33,668 bases of DNA from Pseudofrankia saprophytica (GTDB lineage: Bacteria > Actinomycetota > Actinomycetes > Frankiales > Frankiaceae), in the NCBI RefSeq assembly GCF_000235425.2, contig NZ_KI912266.1, positions 6,407,020-6,440,687 on the forward strand. The letters run 5' to 3'. The notes under the pieces are model-generated. The model worked only from the letters and a program-made list of their open reading frames with translations, was not told where the DNA came from and did no database searches. The position numbers and the translations under genes were made by a program. Each line of letters begins with the position of its first letter. Positions within the stretch are counted from its first letter, which is position 1. Positions 1 through 7,308 of the stretch are shown here, piece by piece.

Positions 1-325
1 CACGGCCTCGGCGCCGAAGTAGCGGGCGGCGCCGCGGACGGGCACGAGGCAGTCGCCGGGCTGGGTCACCTCGGCGACCGCGGCAACCACCGGCTCGAAC
101 AGCCGGGCGTCCCGCTCCGGGTCGGCGGCCAGCAGCCGCAGCTCGGGGGCAGCGCCCCTGGGCGTCTCGACGGCGCAGCCCGGGCAGCACGCCGGCGGCG
201 CGGGCGGCCGCGGTCACCGCCACGACCTGGTTCGCCTCGATGACGGCGGCGGGCTCCTCGGGACCGGCTCCCGCGGCCGTCGTCGGCCAGTCCGGGCAGT
301 GCAGGGCAAGCATCCGCACAGGCAT
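1..325 (-). CDS. imuB: ImuB, Y-family DNA polymerase-like subunit (3' part beyond window)
   Basis: Only the N-terminal ~108 residues are in the window; the gene continues past the left edge. The reading frame starts MPVRMLALHCPDWP and continues through a segment ending GLRRRDAQGRCPELRLLAAD and then DPERDARLFEPVVAAV, which I recognise as the start of actinobacterial ImuB. Bona fide Y-family polymerases have an acidic catalytic motif here (DxDAFF-like); this protein has HCPDWP instead. That fits ImuB, which serves as a clamp-binding hub for DnaE2 and is not itself a polymerase. The ATG follows directly on the TAG stop of imuA' (TAGATG), so the two are almost certainly translationally coupled. 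The upstream LexA box implies SOS induction. dnaE2 may lie further left but is not visible. Confidence 0.85.
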   Translation of the reverse strand, partial: MPVRMLALHCPDWPTTAAGAGPEEPAAVIEANQVVAVTAAARAAGVLPGLRRRDAQGRCPRAAAAGRRPGAGRPAVRAGGCRGRRGDPARRLPRARPRRRPLLRRRGR

Positions 326-1138
326 CTAGGCCGCCCTCTCGGCAGAGGACGGCCCTGGCGCGACCCGCGTCTCTCCGCCGGCTCGCGACCCGACGCCGGG
401 GTCTCGGGCGGCGGCAGCCAGGCTGGTGACGGGATCCGCGCCGGCGACGGTGAGCCAGCCATCGCGCGGGCGGGCCGCGGCGCCGCGGCCGGATACCCGG
501 ACCAGCAGCCGGGCGCCGCGGAGGTGGCCGTGCCCCTGGCCGACGCCGTGGAAGGAACGCTCCCCGGCGGCCAGGCGCAGGTCCGCGCCGTCCCATCCCT
601 CCCCGACCGGGACCAGCACACAGCCCCGCTCCCGGGCACGGGCCGTGAGCCGCCGGGCCGCGCTGGCCGTCCCGGCCGCCGCGCCCCGCGCCGGCGGGCG
701 GACCGCGACCACGTCCAGGGCGTCGATCAGCGCGGCGACGACCACCGGCCAGCGCGGCCCCGGTTCGGGGACCAGCACCAGCCGCTCCAGCGCGATCCCC
801 GCCTCGGCCGCCGCGAGCAGACCGAGCGTGGGGCAGCCGACCACCGCGCACCAGGCCCCGGCCCTGGACGGCTCGGCGAGCACGGTGAGCAGCAGCGCCG
901 CCGATCCCTCGACGGCCACCGTCGCCCCGCGCGGCAGCGCGCGCCGGGGCAGCAGCGCGGCCAGCGCCGCCGGCACCGGCAGCATCCGGTCCGGGTCGGT
1001 GAGGTCTGGCGGGTCGGCCCGGCCCTCCGGGCCGCTGGCGATCTCCCGCAGGTCCCGCAGCTCCCGCAGGTCCCGCAGCGCGGCCACCACCGGCTCGGCG
1101 AACCCGTGGGCGGGATCGGCCGCCCTGGCGGGCGCCAC
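326..1138 (-). CDS. imuA': ImuA'-like RecA-fold mutasome protein
   Basis: The protein is about 270 aa with a RecA-like core (PRGATVAVEGSAALLLTVLA, then GAWCAVVGCPTLGLLAAAEA and LERLVLVPEP), matching the actinobacterial ImuA' family that partners ImuB and DnaE2 in mutagenic translesion repair. The P-loop position reads EGSAALLL and lacks the GKT/GKS lysine, so ATP hydrolysis is doubtful; this is common in actinobacterial ImuA'. I chose the GTG at 1138 because it lies 2 bases past the stop of the upstream HEPN gene; the open frame runs further upstream but would overlap that gene by about 200 bases. The stop abuts the imuB ATG. The C-terminal ~60 residues are Gly/Ala/Arg-rich. Family assignment is from recognisable sequence; the exact role is inferred from the family. 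Confidence 0.8.
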   Translation of the reverse strand: MAPARAADPAHGFAEPVVAALRDLRELRDLREIASGPEGRADPPDLTDPDRMLPVPAALAALLPRRALPRGATVAVEGSAALLLTVLAEPSRAGAWCAVVGCPTLGLLAAAEAGIALERLVLVPEPGPRWPVVVAALIDALDVVAVRPPARGAAAGTASAARRLTARARERGCVLVPVGEGWDGADLRLAAGERSFHGVGQGHGHLRGARLLVRVSGRGAAARPRDGWLTVAGADPVTSLAAAARDPGVGSRAGGETRVAPGPSSAERAA

Positions 1139-1140
1139 GG

Positions 1141-1782
1141 CTATTCCGTCCCGGAACGGGCCGTCCCCGGCACCGTCCCGGTGAGCGCAGGCTGGGATGG
1201 CAGGCCGAGGACCTCCTCCACCACGCCGAGGAAGATCTCCACCTGCCGGACGAGGTCGTCGGCCTCGCGGGCGTTCACGACCGACAGCCCGGCCTCCGCC
1301 GCCGCCCGCCGCGGCGCGCCCGCGGCGAAGAAGTCCGCCCACTCGCCCAGCTCCGGGGCGACCTGGGCCAGCAGCCGCCAGGCGCTCACCGGCCGGCCGC
1401 GCCGGCCCGGCCGCGGCTTCGCCCGGGCCGCCAGCACGGCCGCGGCCACCCGGAGCGCGGCGAGGTGAGCGAGGGCATACCGCTCACCCGCCGGCCGGGC
1501 GAACGCCGCCTCGGCCAGCCCGTGCCGGGCCGCGGCCAGCAGGTCGTCCCGGGAACGGCGCGGCATCCCGGCCGCCGGGACCGCCACGCGGCGATCATCG
1601 GAGGAAACCTGTCCCACCCCCGAGGCAGACTGCGAGGACAACGGAGGCTGTGGAGGCCGCGGCGGCTGCGGGGGCCGATGGCGGACCGGGTGAAGGGTGG
1701 GCTGCTGGCACACGGGCTGCTGACGCATGGCTGGGCGCGGCGCTGGCTGAGCTGGCTGGTACGGAGTCGGCTGGCTGTTCAT
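1141..1782 (-). CDS. SAV_6107-family HEPN domain protein
   Basis: The protein is 213 aa. Residues 1-70 are Pro/Gln-rich and probably disordered. From about residue 75 there is an alpha-helical domain (SRDDLLAAARHGLAEAAF, ERYALAHLAALRVAAAVLAA, then VNAREADDLVRQVEIFLGVV) that I recognise as the actinobacterial SAV_6107-type HEPN domain. It carries an R-x4-H motif (R101 to H106, RYALAH), the signature of HEPN nucleases. The ATG at 1782 has a good ribosome site (GGAGGG, 7 bases away). It is the first gene of a three-gene unit with imuA' and imuB, 80-100 bases downstream of a perfect SOS box, so it should be LexA-controlled. The family has no established biochemical function that I know of; RNA cleavage in the SOS response is a hypothesis. 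Confidence 0.8.
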   Translation of the reverse strand: MNSQPTPYQPAQPAPRPAMRQQPVCQQPTLHPVRHRPPQPPRPPQPPLSSQSASGVGQVSSDDRRVAVPAAGMPRRSRDDLLAAARHGLAEAAFARPAGERYALAHLAALRVAAAVLAARAKPRPGRRGRPVSAWRLLAQVAPELGEWADFFAAGAPRRAAAEAGLSVVNAREADDLVRQVEIFLGVVEEVLGLPSQPALTGTVPGTARSGTE

Positions 1783-1862
1783 GTCCCACCCTCCGGTCTG
1801 GCGGCGTCCTTGCTGGCGTCGTCAGTGCTGACTGCGGGCTGACTGGCCGGCGCCCCACCCGT

Positions 1863-1886
1863 GTTCGAACACAAGTTCGAACACAA
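1863..1886. promoter_or_regulatory. LexA (SOS) box within a 12-base tandem repeat
   Basis: The 12-mer GTTCGAACACAA occurs twice in perfect tandem (1863-1874 and 1875-1886). The junction creates TCGAAC-ACAA-GTTCGA at 1865-1880, an exact match to the actinobacterial LexA consensus TCGAAC-N4-GTTCGA. It lies 83 bases upstream of the HEPN-imuA'-imuB unit on the minus strand and 38 bases upstream of the CrtA-like gene on the plus strand. The minus-strand operon is the expected target. Confidence 0.9.
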
Positions 1887-1917
1887 CTGAAGGTAGCCCG
1901 GCCGAGAGGAGGCGTCA

Positions 1918-2766
1918 ATGTCACCGGTCATGCCGTGTCGAGCCGTCGCGGCAGCCGGTCCGCACCCGGTTCCGCCGGCGAGTTTCCCTTGCGAGAAAGG
2001 CCTTCCCGCCGGTGCGACCGGCCCCCCGCCGCCGCTGGTCACCGTCGACCTGTGGCGGGTACCGACCCGGCGGGTCGGCGCGGCGCTGGTCCGGATGGCG
2101 CTGGGCGGGGCACGGCTACGCCGGGTCCCCGGGCTCACCTTCGCCAAGCTGGTCGGCACCGGCGCCCCCGGCGCCTTTGGCCCGCTGGACGCCGAGCCGC
2201 GCCGCTGGGGCCTGGTGGCCGTCTGGGACAGCGAGCGAGCGGCCGAGGCGTTCACGACCTGCGCCGTCGCGCGCTCCTGGGCCCACGCCGCCGAGGAGCA
2301 TCTCCACCTGCGGCTACGGCCCGTCGCCACCAGGGGTCGCTGGTCGGGCCGTGAGCCCTTCGGCCGCCTCGCCCCGGGACGCCGAGCCACCGAGGAGGCG
2401 CCTGGCGGCCCGGTGGCGGTCCTCACCCGCGCCCGGCTCGCGCCCAGGCACGCGGTCACCTTCTGGCGGGCCGCTCCCCCGGTCGCCGCGGACCTCGCCG
2501 CCCTGGCCGCCGACCCCACCGCCGGACCGTGGCTCGCGATCGGCATCGGAGAGGCCCCGATCGGCCTGCAGGGGACGTTCAGTGTCTGGCCGGACCTCAC
2601 CGCCGTCCGCGCGTTCGCCTATGGGCGCCCCGCGCACGCCGCCGCCGTCCGCCGCACCCCCGAGGTCGGCTGGTACGCCGAGGAGCTGTTCGCCCGCTTC
2701 GCGGTCCTCGACGCCCATGGCACCCTCGACGGGCGCGACCCCCTGCGTCCCGGCGGTGGTCGATGA
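1918..2766 (+). CDS. Spheroidene monooxygenase-like protein (CrtA family)
   Basis: The protein is 282 aa and matches the CrtA/spheroidene-monooxygenase-like family. The recognisable blocks are PGLTFAKLVGTG, RRWGLVAVWDSERAAEAF, GRWSGREPFG, then AIGIGEAPIGLQGTFSVWPD and GWYAEELFARFAVL near the C-terminus. Classical CrtA adds a keto group at C-2 of acyclic carotenoids, which suits the neighbouring CruF/CrtD-like genes. Homologues in actinobacteria are often annotated only by similarity, so the substrate is uncertain. The ATG at 1918 has a strong ribosome site (GAGAGGAGG, 6 bases away). The gene is divergent from the SOS operon and shares the short intergenic region with the LexA box. Its last 450 bases overlap, tail to tail, the open frame of the MFS transporter on the other strand. 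Confidence 0.75.
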   Translation: MSPVMPCRAVAAAGPHPVPPASFPCEKGLPAGATGPPPPLVTVDLWRVPTRRVGAALVRMALGGARLRRVPGLTFAKLVGTGAPGAFGPLDAEPRRWGLVAVWDSERAAEAFTTCAVARSWAHAAEEHLHLRLRPVATRGRWSGREPFGRLAPGRRATEEAPGGPVAVLTRARLAPRHAVTFWRAAPPVAADLAALAADPTAGPWLAIGIGEAPIGLQGTFSVWPDLTAVRAFAYGRPAHAAAVRRTPEVGWYAEELFARFAVLDAHGTLDGRDPLRPGGGR

Positions 2767-4134
2767 CCCCCGCCGGTCACGCGGACGCCCGTTCCGGGCG
2801 GTGGTGGTGGCGACTGGCCGGCGCAGCGCCACCCGGGCCAGAGCCAGAACGCAGACCCCGCCCAGTGCGCCCGCGGCCGCGATGACGAGGCCCGGGGCGA
2901 TGAAGGTGCCCGCCAGGCCGCCGAGCGCGGCGCCCGCGCCCTGCGCCGCCATCAGCCCGCTGGCCTGCAGGGTGAAGACGCGTCCGCGCGCCGCCGGGCT
3001 GGTGGCGGCGACGACCAGCGCGTCGAGCCCCTGGCCGAACGCGATGCCGGTTCCCGCCACCGCCAGCAGGACGGCGGCGACGGGGATGGTCGGCGTCGCG
3101 GCGAACGCGATCAGGGGAAGCTGCATCAGCAGGGCGAGCGGCAGGAGGAGAACGCGCCGCGCACGCGGAGGAAACCGCGAGACGACGACCTCACCCAGCA
3201 CGGCCCCCGCCGCGTTGCTGACGAACAGGACGCCCGCGCTCGACGCGGACGCGCCGGTGCGCACGGTGTAGGCGACGATCAGCGCCTCGGCGACGATGCC
3301 GAACGCGGCCGCCGTCCAGCCCAGCAGGACCAGCCAGCGCAGGGGCGAGGTCCCGGCCAGGTAGCGCAGGGCGGCCAGGGAGTCGCCGAGCATCGACCGG
3401 GCAGGCTCAGCCCTCTCACCGCCCTCGGCTCCCTCAGCCCTCGCGGCGCCCTCGGCCTTCTCGGCCCCTTCGGCTCCCTCGACGACCGGGCCGGCGTCTC
3501 CCCGGCGCCGGCCGCCCCTCTCGCCGGCCGGCGCGGGGGTGGCCGGCGACCGGAGTCTCAGCAGGGCCGCGGACGTGAGGAAGCTGGCCGTGTCCGCCGC
3601 CAGCAGCCAGGTCGGCCCCAGGACCCGTAGCGCGATGCTTCCCGCCGCCATGCCGGCGAGCAGCGCGGACTGGCTGATGGTGCGCAGCAACGACCTGCCC
3701 GTCGGGAAGGCGTCCGGGCCGAGGAAGATGGCGAGGCTCGCCGCCCGGGCGCCCTGGAAGACCGGCGCGACGGTCCCGATCACCAGCAGCAGGGCGAACA
3801 GCCCTGCGATCGGCAGCCCCGGGACGAGCATCGCGCCGACGCAGGCCGCGCTGATCAGGTCGCAGGCCACCAGCACCCGCCGGGCCGGGAAACGGTCCGC
3901 CACGGCGGAGAGCGCGGTCCCGCCGACGGCATACGGCAGGAACGAGAAGGTCAGGACCAGCGACGACAGGAACGCCGAGCCGGTGCGCTGGAACACCAGG
4001 ATGCTCAGCGCGACCTCGGCGGCGACCGTGCCGACCATGGACACCGCGTGCGCCCCGAACACAGCCCGCAGCCCCGGGGAACTCAGCAGCGCCCGATAGC
4101 CGGGGGGCAGTCCGGGCATTTCGGTCGCGGCCAT
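2314..4134 (-). CDS. MFS transporter with long antisense-overlapping C-terminal tail
   Basis: This is a major facilitator superfamily permease. Hydrophobic helices and loops follow the 12-TM plan: the first half (residues ~15-205) includes VFGAHAVSMVGTVAAEVAL and the A-like loop ADRFPARRVLVACD. A charged Glu/Gly/Ala-rich central loop contains EGAEGAEKAEGAARAEGAEG, and a second set of helices ends near LALARVALRRP. The transported substrate cannot be told; export of a drug or small metabolite is typical. The transporter fold ends at about base 2770; the frame then stays open for ~150 further polar residues that are exactly antisense to the CrtA-like gene. I chose the ATG at 4134 (MAATEMPG); an upstream ATG at 4179 and an internal one at 4119 are possible. 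Confidence 0.75.
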   Translation of the reverse strand: MAATEMPGLPPGYRALLSSPGLRAVFGAHAVSMVGTVAAEVALSILVFQRTGSAFLSSLVLTFSFLPYAVGGTALSAVADRFPARRVLVACDLISAACVGAMLVPGLPIAGLFALLLVIGTVAPVFQGARAASLAIFLGPDAFPTGRSLLRTISQSALLAGMAAGSIALRVLGPTWLLAADTASFLTSAALLRLRSPATPAPAGERGGRRRGDAGPVVEGAEGAEKAEGAARAEGAEGGERAEPARSMLGDSLAALRYLAGTSPLRWLVLLGWTAAAFGIVAEALIVAYTVRTGASASSAGVLFVSNAAGAVLGEVVVSRFPPRARRVLLLPLALLMQLPLIAFAATPTIPVAAVLLAVAGTGIAFGQGLDALVVAATSPAARGRVFTLQASGLMAAQGAGAALGGLAGTFIAPGLVIAAAGALGGVCVLALARVALRRPVATTTARNGRPRDRRGSSTTAGTQGVAPVEGAMGVEDREAGEQLLGVPADLGGAADGGGVRGAPIGERADGGEVRPDTERPLQADRGLSDADREPRSGGGVGGQGGEVRGDRGSGPPEGDRVPGREPGAGEDRHRAARRLLGGSASRGEAAEGLTARPATPGGDGP

Positions 4135-4190
4135 GGCGGAATCGTTCCACGCGCAATGTCGCACACCAGCCGAAATCAACTGCGACTGAG

Positions 4191-4200
4191 TAATCGATTA
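4191..4200. promoter_or_regulatory. Perfect 10-base palindrome in AT-rich divergent region
   Basis: TAATCGATTA is a perfect palindrome in a locally AT-rich patch of an otherwise ~73% GC sequence. It lies between the divergent MFS and GNAT genes. It could be an operator or part of a promoter; there is no direct evidence of a regulator. Confidence 0.35.
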
Positions 4201-4371
4201 ATGTCTCTCTGTCCTCTTCGTGGTCCGCTCCCCCCGTCGCCGGGCGCGCGACGGCACCGGCGGGTTATCGTCGACCTCCCGACTCCACGCCGAACCCTGG
4301 CTCACGGAGGCGCGAAGGACGAGCTTGTCGCGCTTCCTTCGGCCAGGCGCCCAACCCCTGCGAGGCGAGCC

Positions 4372-4995
4372 TTGGCGAGTGCCGACATCAGGCTGGTGCG
4401 CTGGACGCCCGCCCGCATGCGGGCCCGCCTCGACGAAGTGATCGCCGTCTACAAGGCCGCCTTCCTGGACGTCCACGAGGCCGATCCCGTGCGCGCCGCA
4501 CGCGACCGCATGACCCATGCCCGCCGGCACACCGAGCGGCGCGACCTGCGCGCCGTGGCCGCGCTGACCTCCGACGACGTCCTGGTCGGCATCACCTACG
4601 CGATGCCGGGCCAGGTCGGGCAGTGGTGGCACGACGTGGTGGCCTCGGCGCTGTCGCCGGCCGCCGCGGCGTACTGGCTGGAGGACTGCCTGGAGATCGT
4701 CGAGCTCCACGTCCTGCCGGACTACCAGGGCCAGGGCATCGGCCGCGAGCTGCTGCGCGAGCTGCTGCGCGACGTGCCGTACCGCACCGCGGCACTCTCG
4801 GCGCTGGAGCTCCCGGACAGCCGCGCCCGCCGGCTCTACACCAGCGAGGGATTCGCCCCGCTGCTGTCGAACTTCCGCTTCCCTGGCAGTTACACCCCCT
4901 ACGCGGTACTCGGCAAGGAGCTGCCGCCGCCGGCCTCCCGGCGCCGGCGCGGCGCTGTGACGGCCCGCTTCGGCCGTCCCGCCCGCGCACTGTAG
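4372..4995 (+). CDS. GNAT-family N-acetyltransferase
   Basis: The protein is about 207 aa from the start chosen here. The GNAT acetyl-CoA-binding motif A is clear: VELHVLPDYQGQGIGRELL gives the Q-G-Q-G-I-G loop. It is followed by a motif-B-like segment RTAALSALELPDSRARRLYT and the usual closing SEGFAPLLSNFRFPG. The acceptor substrate is unknown. The start is uncertain: the TTG at 4372 precedes the conserved region (ADIRLVRWTPARM) and has a weak GAGGCGAG site; an ATG at 4201 would add 57 residues of atypical sequence. It is followed 13 bases later by the cruF-like gene, so the two may be co-transcribed, although there is no obvious pathway link. Confidence 0.75.
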   Translation: MASADIRLVRWTPARMRARLDEVIAVYKAAFLDVHEADPVRAARDRMTHARRHTERRDLRAVAALTSDDVLVGITYAMPGQVGQWWHDVVASALSPAAAAYWLEDCLEIVELHVLPDYQGQGIGRELLRELLRDVPYRTAALSALELPDSRARRLYTSEGFAPLLSNFRFPGSYTPYAVLGKELPPPASRRRRGAVTARFGRPARAL

Positions 4996-5008
4996 GCGGG
5001 CCGCCCGC

Positions 5009-6022
5009 GTGGCCCACGGCTTCGGTGCCGCGGGCGGGTCGCCCCTGTCACCACCGGGGCCCCCGCCATCTCGGGGGGTACGGGTTCCGCCGTCGCGGGC
5101 CTGGGTGCCTTGGCTCGCGGCCGGGATGGTGGTCGCAGCCCAGATCCCCTACCCGCTGCTGCCGGCGGGCGGGCGCGGGCGGCTCTGGCTGACGGCCGCC
5201 CAGATCGTGGCGTTCTTCGTCGCCTCGGCGAGTCACGCGGCCCTGCGTCGCGGCTGGGTCTTCACCGCCGGATACCTGGTTCTCACGATTGGCCTCGGTT
5301 TCGCCGCCGAGGTGGTCGGCGTGCGCACCGGCTGGCCGTTCGGCCGCTACTCCTACACCGGCGGACTAGGCCCCGAGATCGTCGGCGTCCCGCTACTCAT
5401 CCTCCTCGGCTGGGCCATGATGACCTACCCGGCCCTGCTGTTCGCCCGTTGGCTGACACATCGCCAGGGGGACACACCGGGAACGCGCGGCCACGATGCG
5501 TTGACCGCGATCGCCGGTGGGGTGCTGCTTGCCGGATGGGACCTCTTTCTCGACCCTCGGATGGTCGCCGAGGGCTTCTGGGGATGGGCGCCCGGCGGCG
5601 GGCCGGCCCTCAACGGGATTCCGCTGACCAACGCCGTCGGGTGGCTGTGCGTCGGCACGGTCCTGGTGGCGCTCGTCGACCGGCTCCCTGACCCGACCCG
5701 TCGACGGGCGCCGGAGGACGGCCACCGGCTGGCGGGCGACGGCGTCCCGCTGCTGCTGCTCTGCTGGACCTACGGATCCTGGGTGTTCGCCTGCCTGGTC
5801 TTCTTCGGCCAGCTCACGGTCGCGCTCGCCGGCGGCGTCGGCATGGCCCTGCCGCTGTTGCCCGTCGCGTTCCTCGCCGCCGCGCGAGCCGTCCGCCGCC
5901 TGGCACATCAGCCTGTTCCCCCCAGGCCGGACGAACCGCGTGCCCCGCGGCGCGATCTGACCGACACCTCCACCGGCGCCGGGCCAGCAGGACCGCCGGC
6001 GCCGCCCAGGAAGCGCGGATGA
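5009..6022 (+). CDS. cruF: CruF-type carotenoid hydratase (DUF422 membrane protein)
   Basis: The protein is 337 aa and polytopic, with about seven hydrophobic segments between residues 30 and 300. It contains the family signature FAAEVVGVRTGWPFGRYSYT, then LGPEIVGVPLLILLGWAMM and LLAGWDLFLDPRMV. This is the carotenoid biosynthesis protein family that includes CruF, which hydrates the terminal double bond of acyclic ends (1',2'-hydratase in Deinococcus and cyanobacteria, and the bisanhydrobacterioruberin hydratase of haloarchaea). Acting on a lycopene-type end it would yield a tertiary hydroxyl. The first ~30 residues and the last ~40 are Pro/Arg-rich and may be cytosolic tails. A GTG start is used; a later start near residue 40 is possible. 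Its stop overlaps the glycosyltransferase start (ATGA), a typical coupled pair like cyanobacterial CruF/CruG. Confidence 0.85.
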   Translation: MAHGFGAAGGSPLSPPGPPPSRGVRVPPSRAWVPWLAAGMVVAAQIPYPLLPAGGRGRLWLTAAQIVAFFVASASHAALRRGWVFTAGYLVLTIGLGFAAEVVGVRTGWPFGRYSYTGGLGPEIVGVPLLILLGWAMMTYPALLFARWLTHRQGDTPGTRGHDALTAIAGGVLLAGWDLFLDPRMVAEGFWGWAPGGGPALNGIPLTNAVGWLCVGTVLVALVDRLPDPTRRRAPEDGHRLAGDGVPLLLLCWTYGSWVFACLVFFGQLTVALAGGVGMALPLLPVAFLAAARAVRRLAHQPVPPRPDEPRAPRRDLTDTSTGAGPAGPPAPPRKRG

Positions 6023-7191
6023 CAGCCAGGTGGACGGCCGCCAGGTGGACGACCGTCCGGGCCGCCGCACGCGCCGCGACCCGCGACGCCGTGCGCGCCG
6101 GGGCCGCGGGGGCGGTACTGGTCACGGCGCACACCGTCGTCAACACGCGGCTGTGGCGACGGCCTCCGCCGGCGCGGGCCGCCGCCGAACGGGTCTCCGT
6201 GCTGCTGCCCGCCCGCGACGAGGCGGTCGCGATCGGGCCGTGCCTGGCCGCCGTGCTAGCCGCCACCGGCGTCGACGACCTCGAGGTGATCGTCCACGAC
6301 GACGCCTCCACGGACGCCACCGCGGATCTCGTCGCCGCCGTCGCGGCCGTCGACCCGCGGGTGGTGCTCCAGCGCGGCCAGGGCCCGCCGGCCGGCTGGC
6401 TGGGCAAGACGCACGCCTGCGCCCGGGCGGCCGAGGCGGCGACCGGGAGCGTGCTGGTGTTCGTCGACGCTGACGTCACGCTCGCCCCGGACGGCCTCGC
6501 CCGGGCGGTCGCACTGTTGCGCGACGCCGGGCTGGACCTCGTCAGCCCGTACCCACGGCAGGAGGCGGTCGGCGTGGCGGAGCGACTGGTGCAGCCGCTG
6601 CTGCAGTGGTCGTTCCTGGCGTTGCTACCGCTGCGAGCGGCCGAGCGCTCGCCCCGCCCGTCGCTGTCGGCCGCGGGCGGGCAGCTGCTCTGCGTCGACG
6701 CGGCCGCCTACCGGCGCGCCGGCGGGCACGCGGCGGTGCGCGCCGAGGTGCTGGAGGACATCGCGTTGCTGCGGGCGGTCAAGCGGGCCGGCGGGCGCGG
6801 CGTCGTCGCCGACGGGACGCGGCTGGCCGCCACCCGGATGTACACCAGCGCCGCCGAGCTGCGCGACGGCTACGCCAAGTCGCTGTGGGCGGCCGGTGGC
6901 GGGCGGGTGATCGCCAGCGCTGGCCAGGTCGGGCTGCTCGGCTGGCTGTTCGTGCTGCCGGCCGTCGCGGCGTTGCGCGGGTCGCGTGCCGGCCTCGCCG
7001 GCTACCTCGCCGGGGTCGCCGGCCGGGCGGTCACCGCCCGCGCCACCGGCGGGCGCGCCTGGCCGGACGCCGCCGCGCACCCGTTGTCGATCTGCGCCCT
7101 CGGCTGGTTGACCGCGCTGTCCTGGTGGCGTCACCGCCGCGGCACCCTCAGCTGGAAGGGCCGCTTCCTCCCCGGACCCGACGGCCCCTGA
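6019..7191 (+). CDS. CruG-like family 2 glycosyltransferase for carotenoids
   Basis: The protein is 390 aa with an N-terminal hydrophobic segment, a GT-A domain and C-terminal membrane helices. The GT2 hallmarks are visible: VSVLLPARDEA at the start of the fold, EVIVHDDASTDATADL for the nucleotide-binding Asp pair, GKTHACARAA, and VLVFVDADVTLAPDGL containing the D-A-D metal site. Further on, EVLEDIALLRAVKRAGG supplies the E-D base region. It most likely transfers a sugar to the hydroxyl made by the CruF-like enzyme, as CruG does in cyanobacteria; the coupled ATGA overlap with cruF supports this. The sugar and exact hydroxyl cannot be read from sequence. After its stop there are 117 bases before the next gene in which I see no clear element. 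Confidence 0.8.
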   Translation: MTARWTAARWTTVRAAARAATRDAVRAGAAGAVLVTAHTVVNTRLWRRPPPARAAAERVSVLLPARDEAVAIGPCLAAVLAATGVDDLEVIVHDDASTDATADLVAAVAAVDPRVVLQRGQGPPAGWLGKTHACARAAEAATGSVLVFVDADVTLAPDGLARAVALLRDAGLDLVSPYPRQEAVGVAERLVQPLLQWSFLALLPLRAAERSPRPSLSAAGGQLLCVDAAAYRRAGGHAAVRAEVLEDIALLRAVKRAGGRGVVADGTRLAATRMYTSAAELRDGYAKSLWAAGGGRVIASAGQVGLLGWLFVLPAVAALRGSRAGLAGYLAGVAGRAVTARATGGRAWPDAAAHPLSICALGWLTALSWWRHRRGTLSWKGRFLPGPDGP

Positions 7192-7308
7192 CCCCACGGC
7201 CGGGAGCGGCGCCGCCCACGCGCGAGGTGAGCGAGGCACGGCGAGCGGCGGGCGGCGGCGGTCGCCGAAACCGGCGATCGCCATGATCGAGGTCAGTAGA
7301 GTCGGCGG

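Noticed and set aside
66-851. A 261-codon minus-strand frame overlapping imuA' and imuB
   Set aside because: It is almost all Arg/Gly/Pro/Ala and runs across the imuA'/imuB junction in another frame; the recognised genes explain the region.
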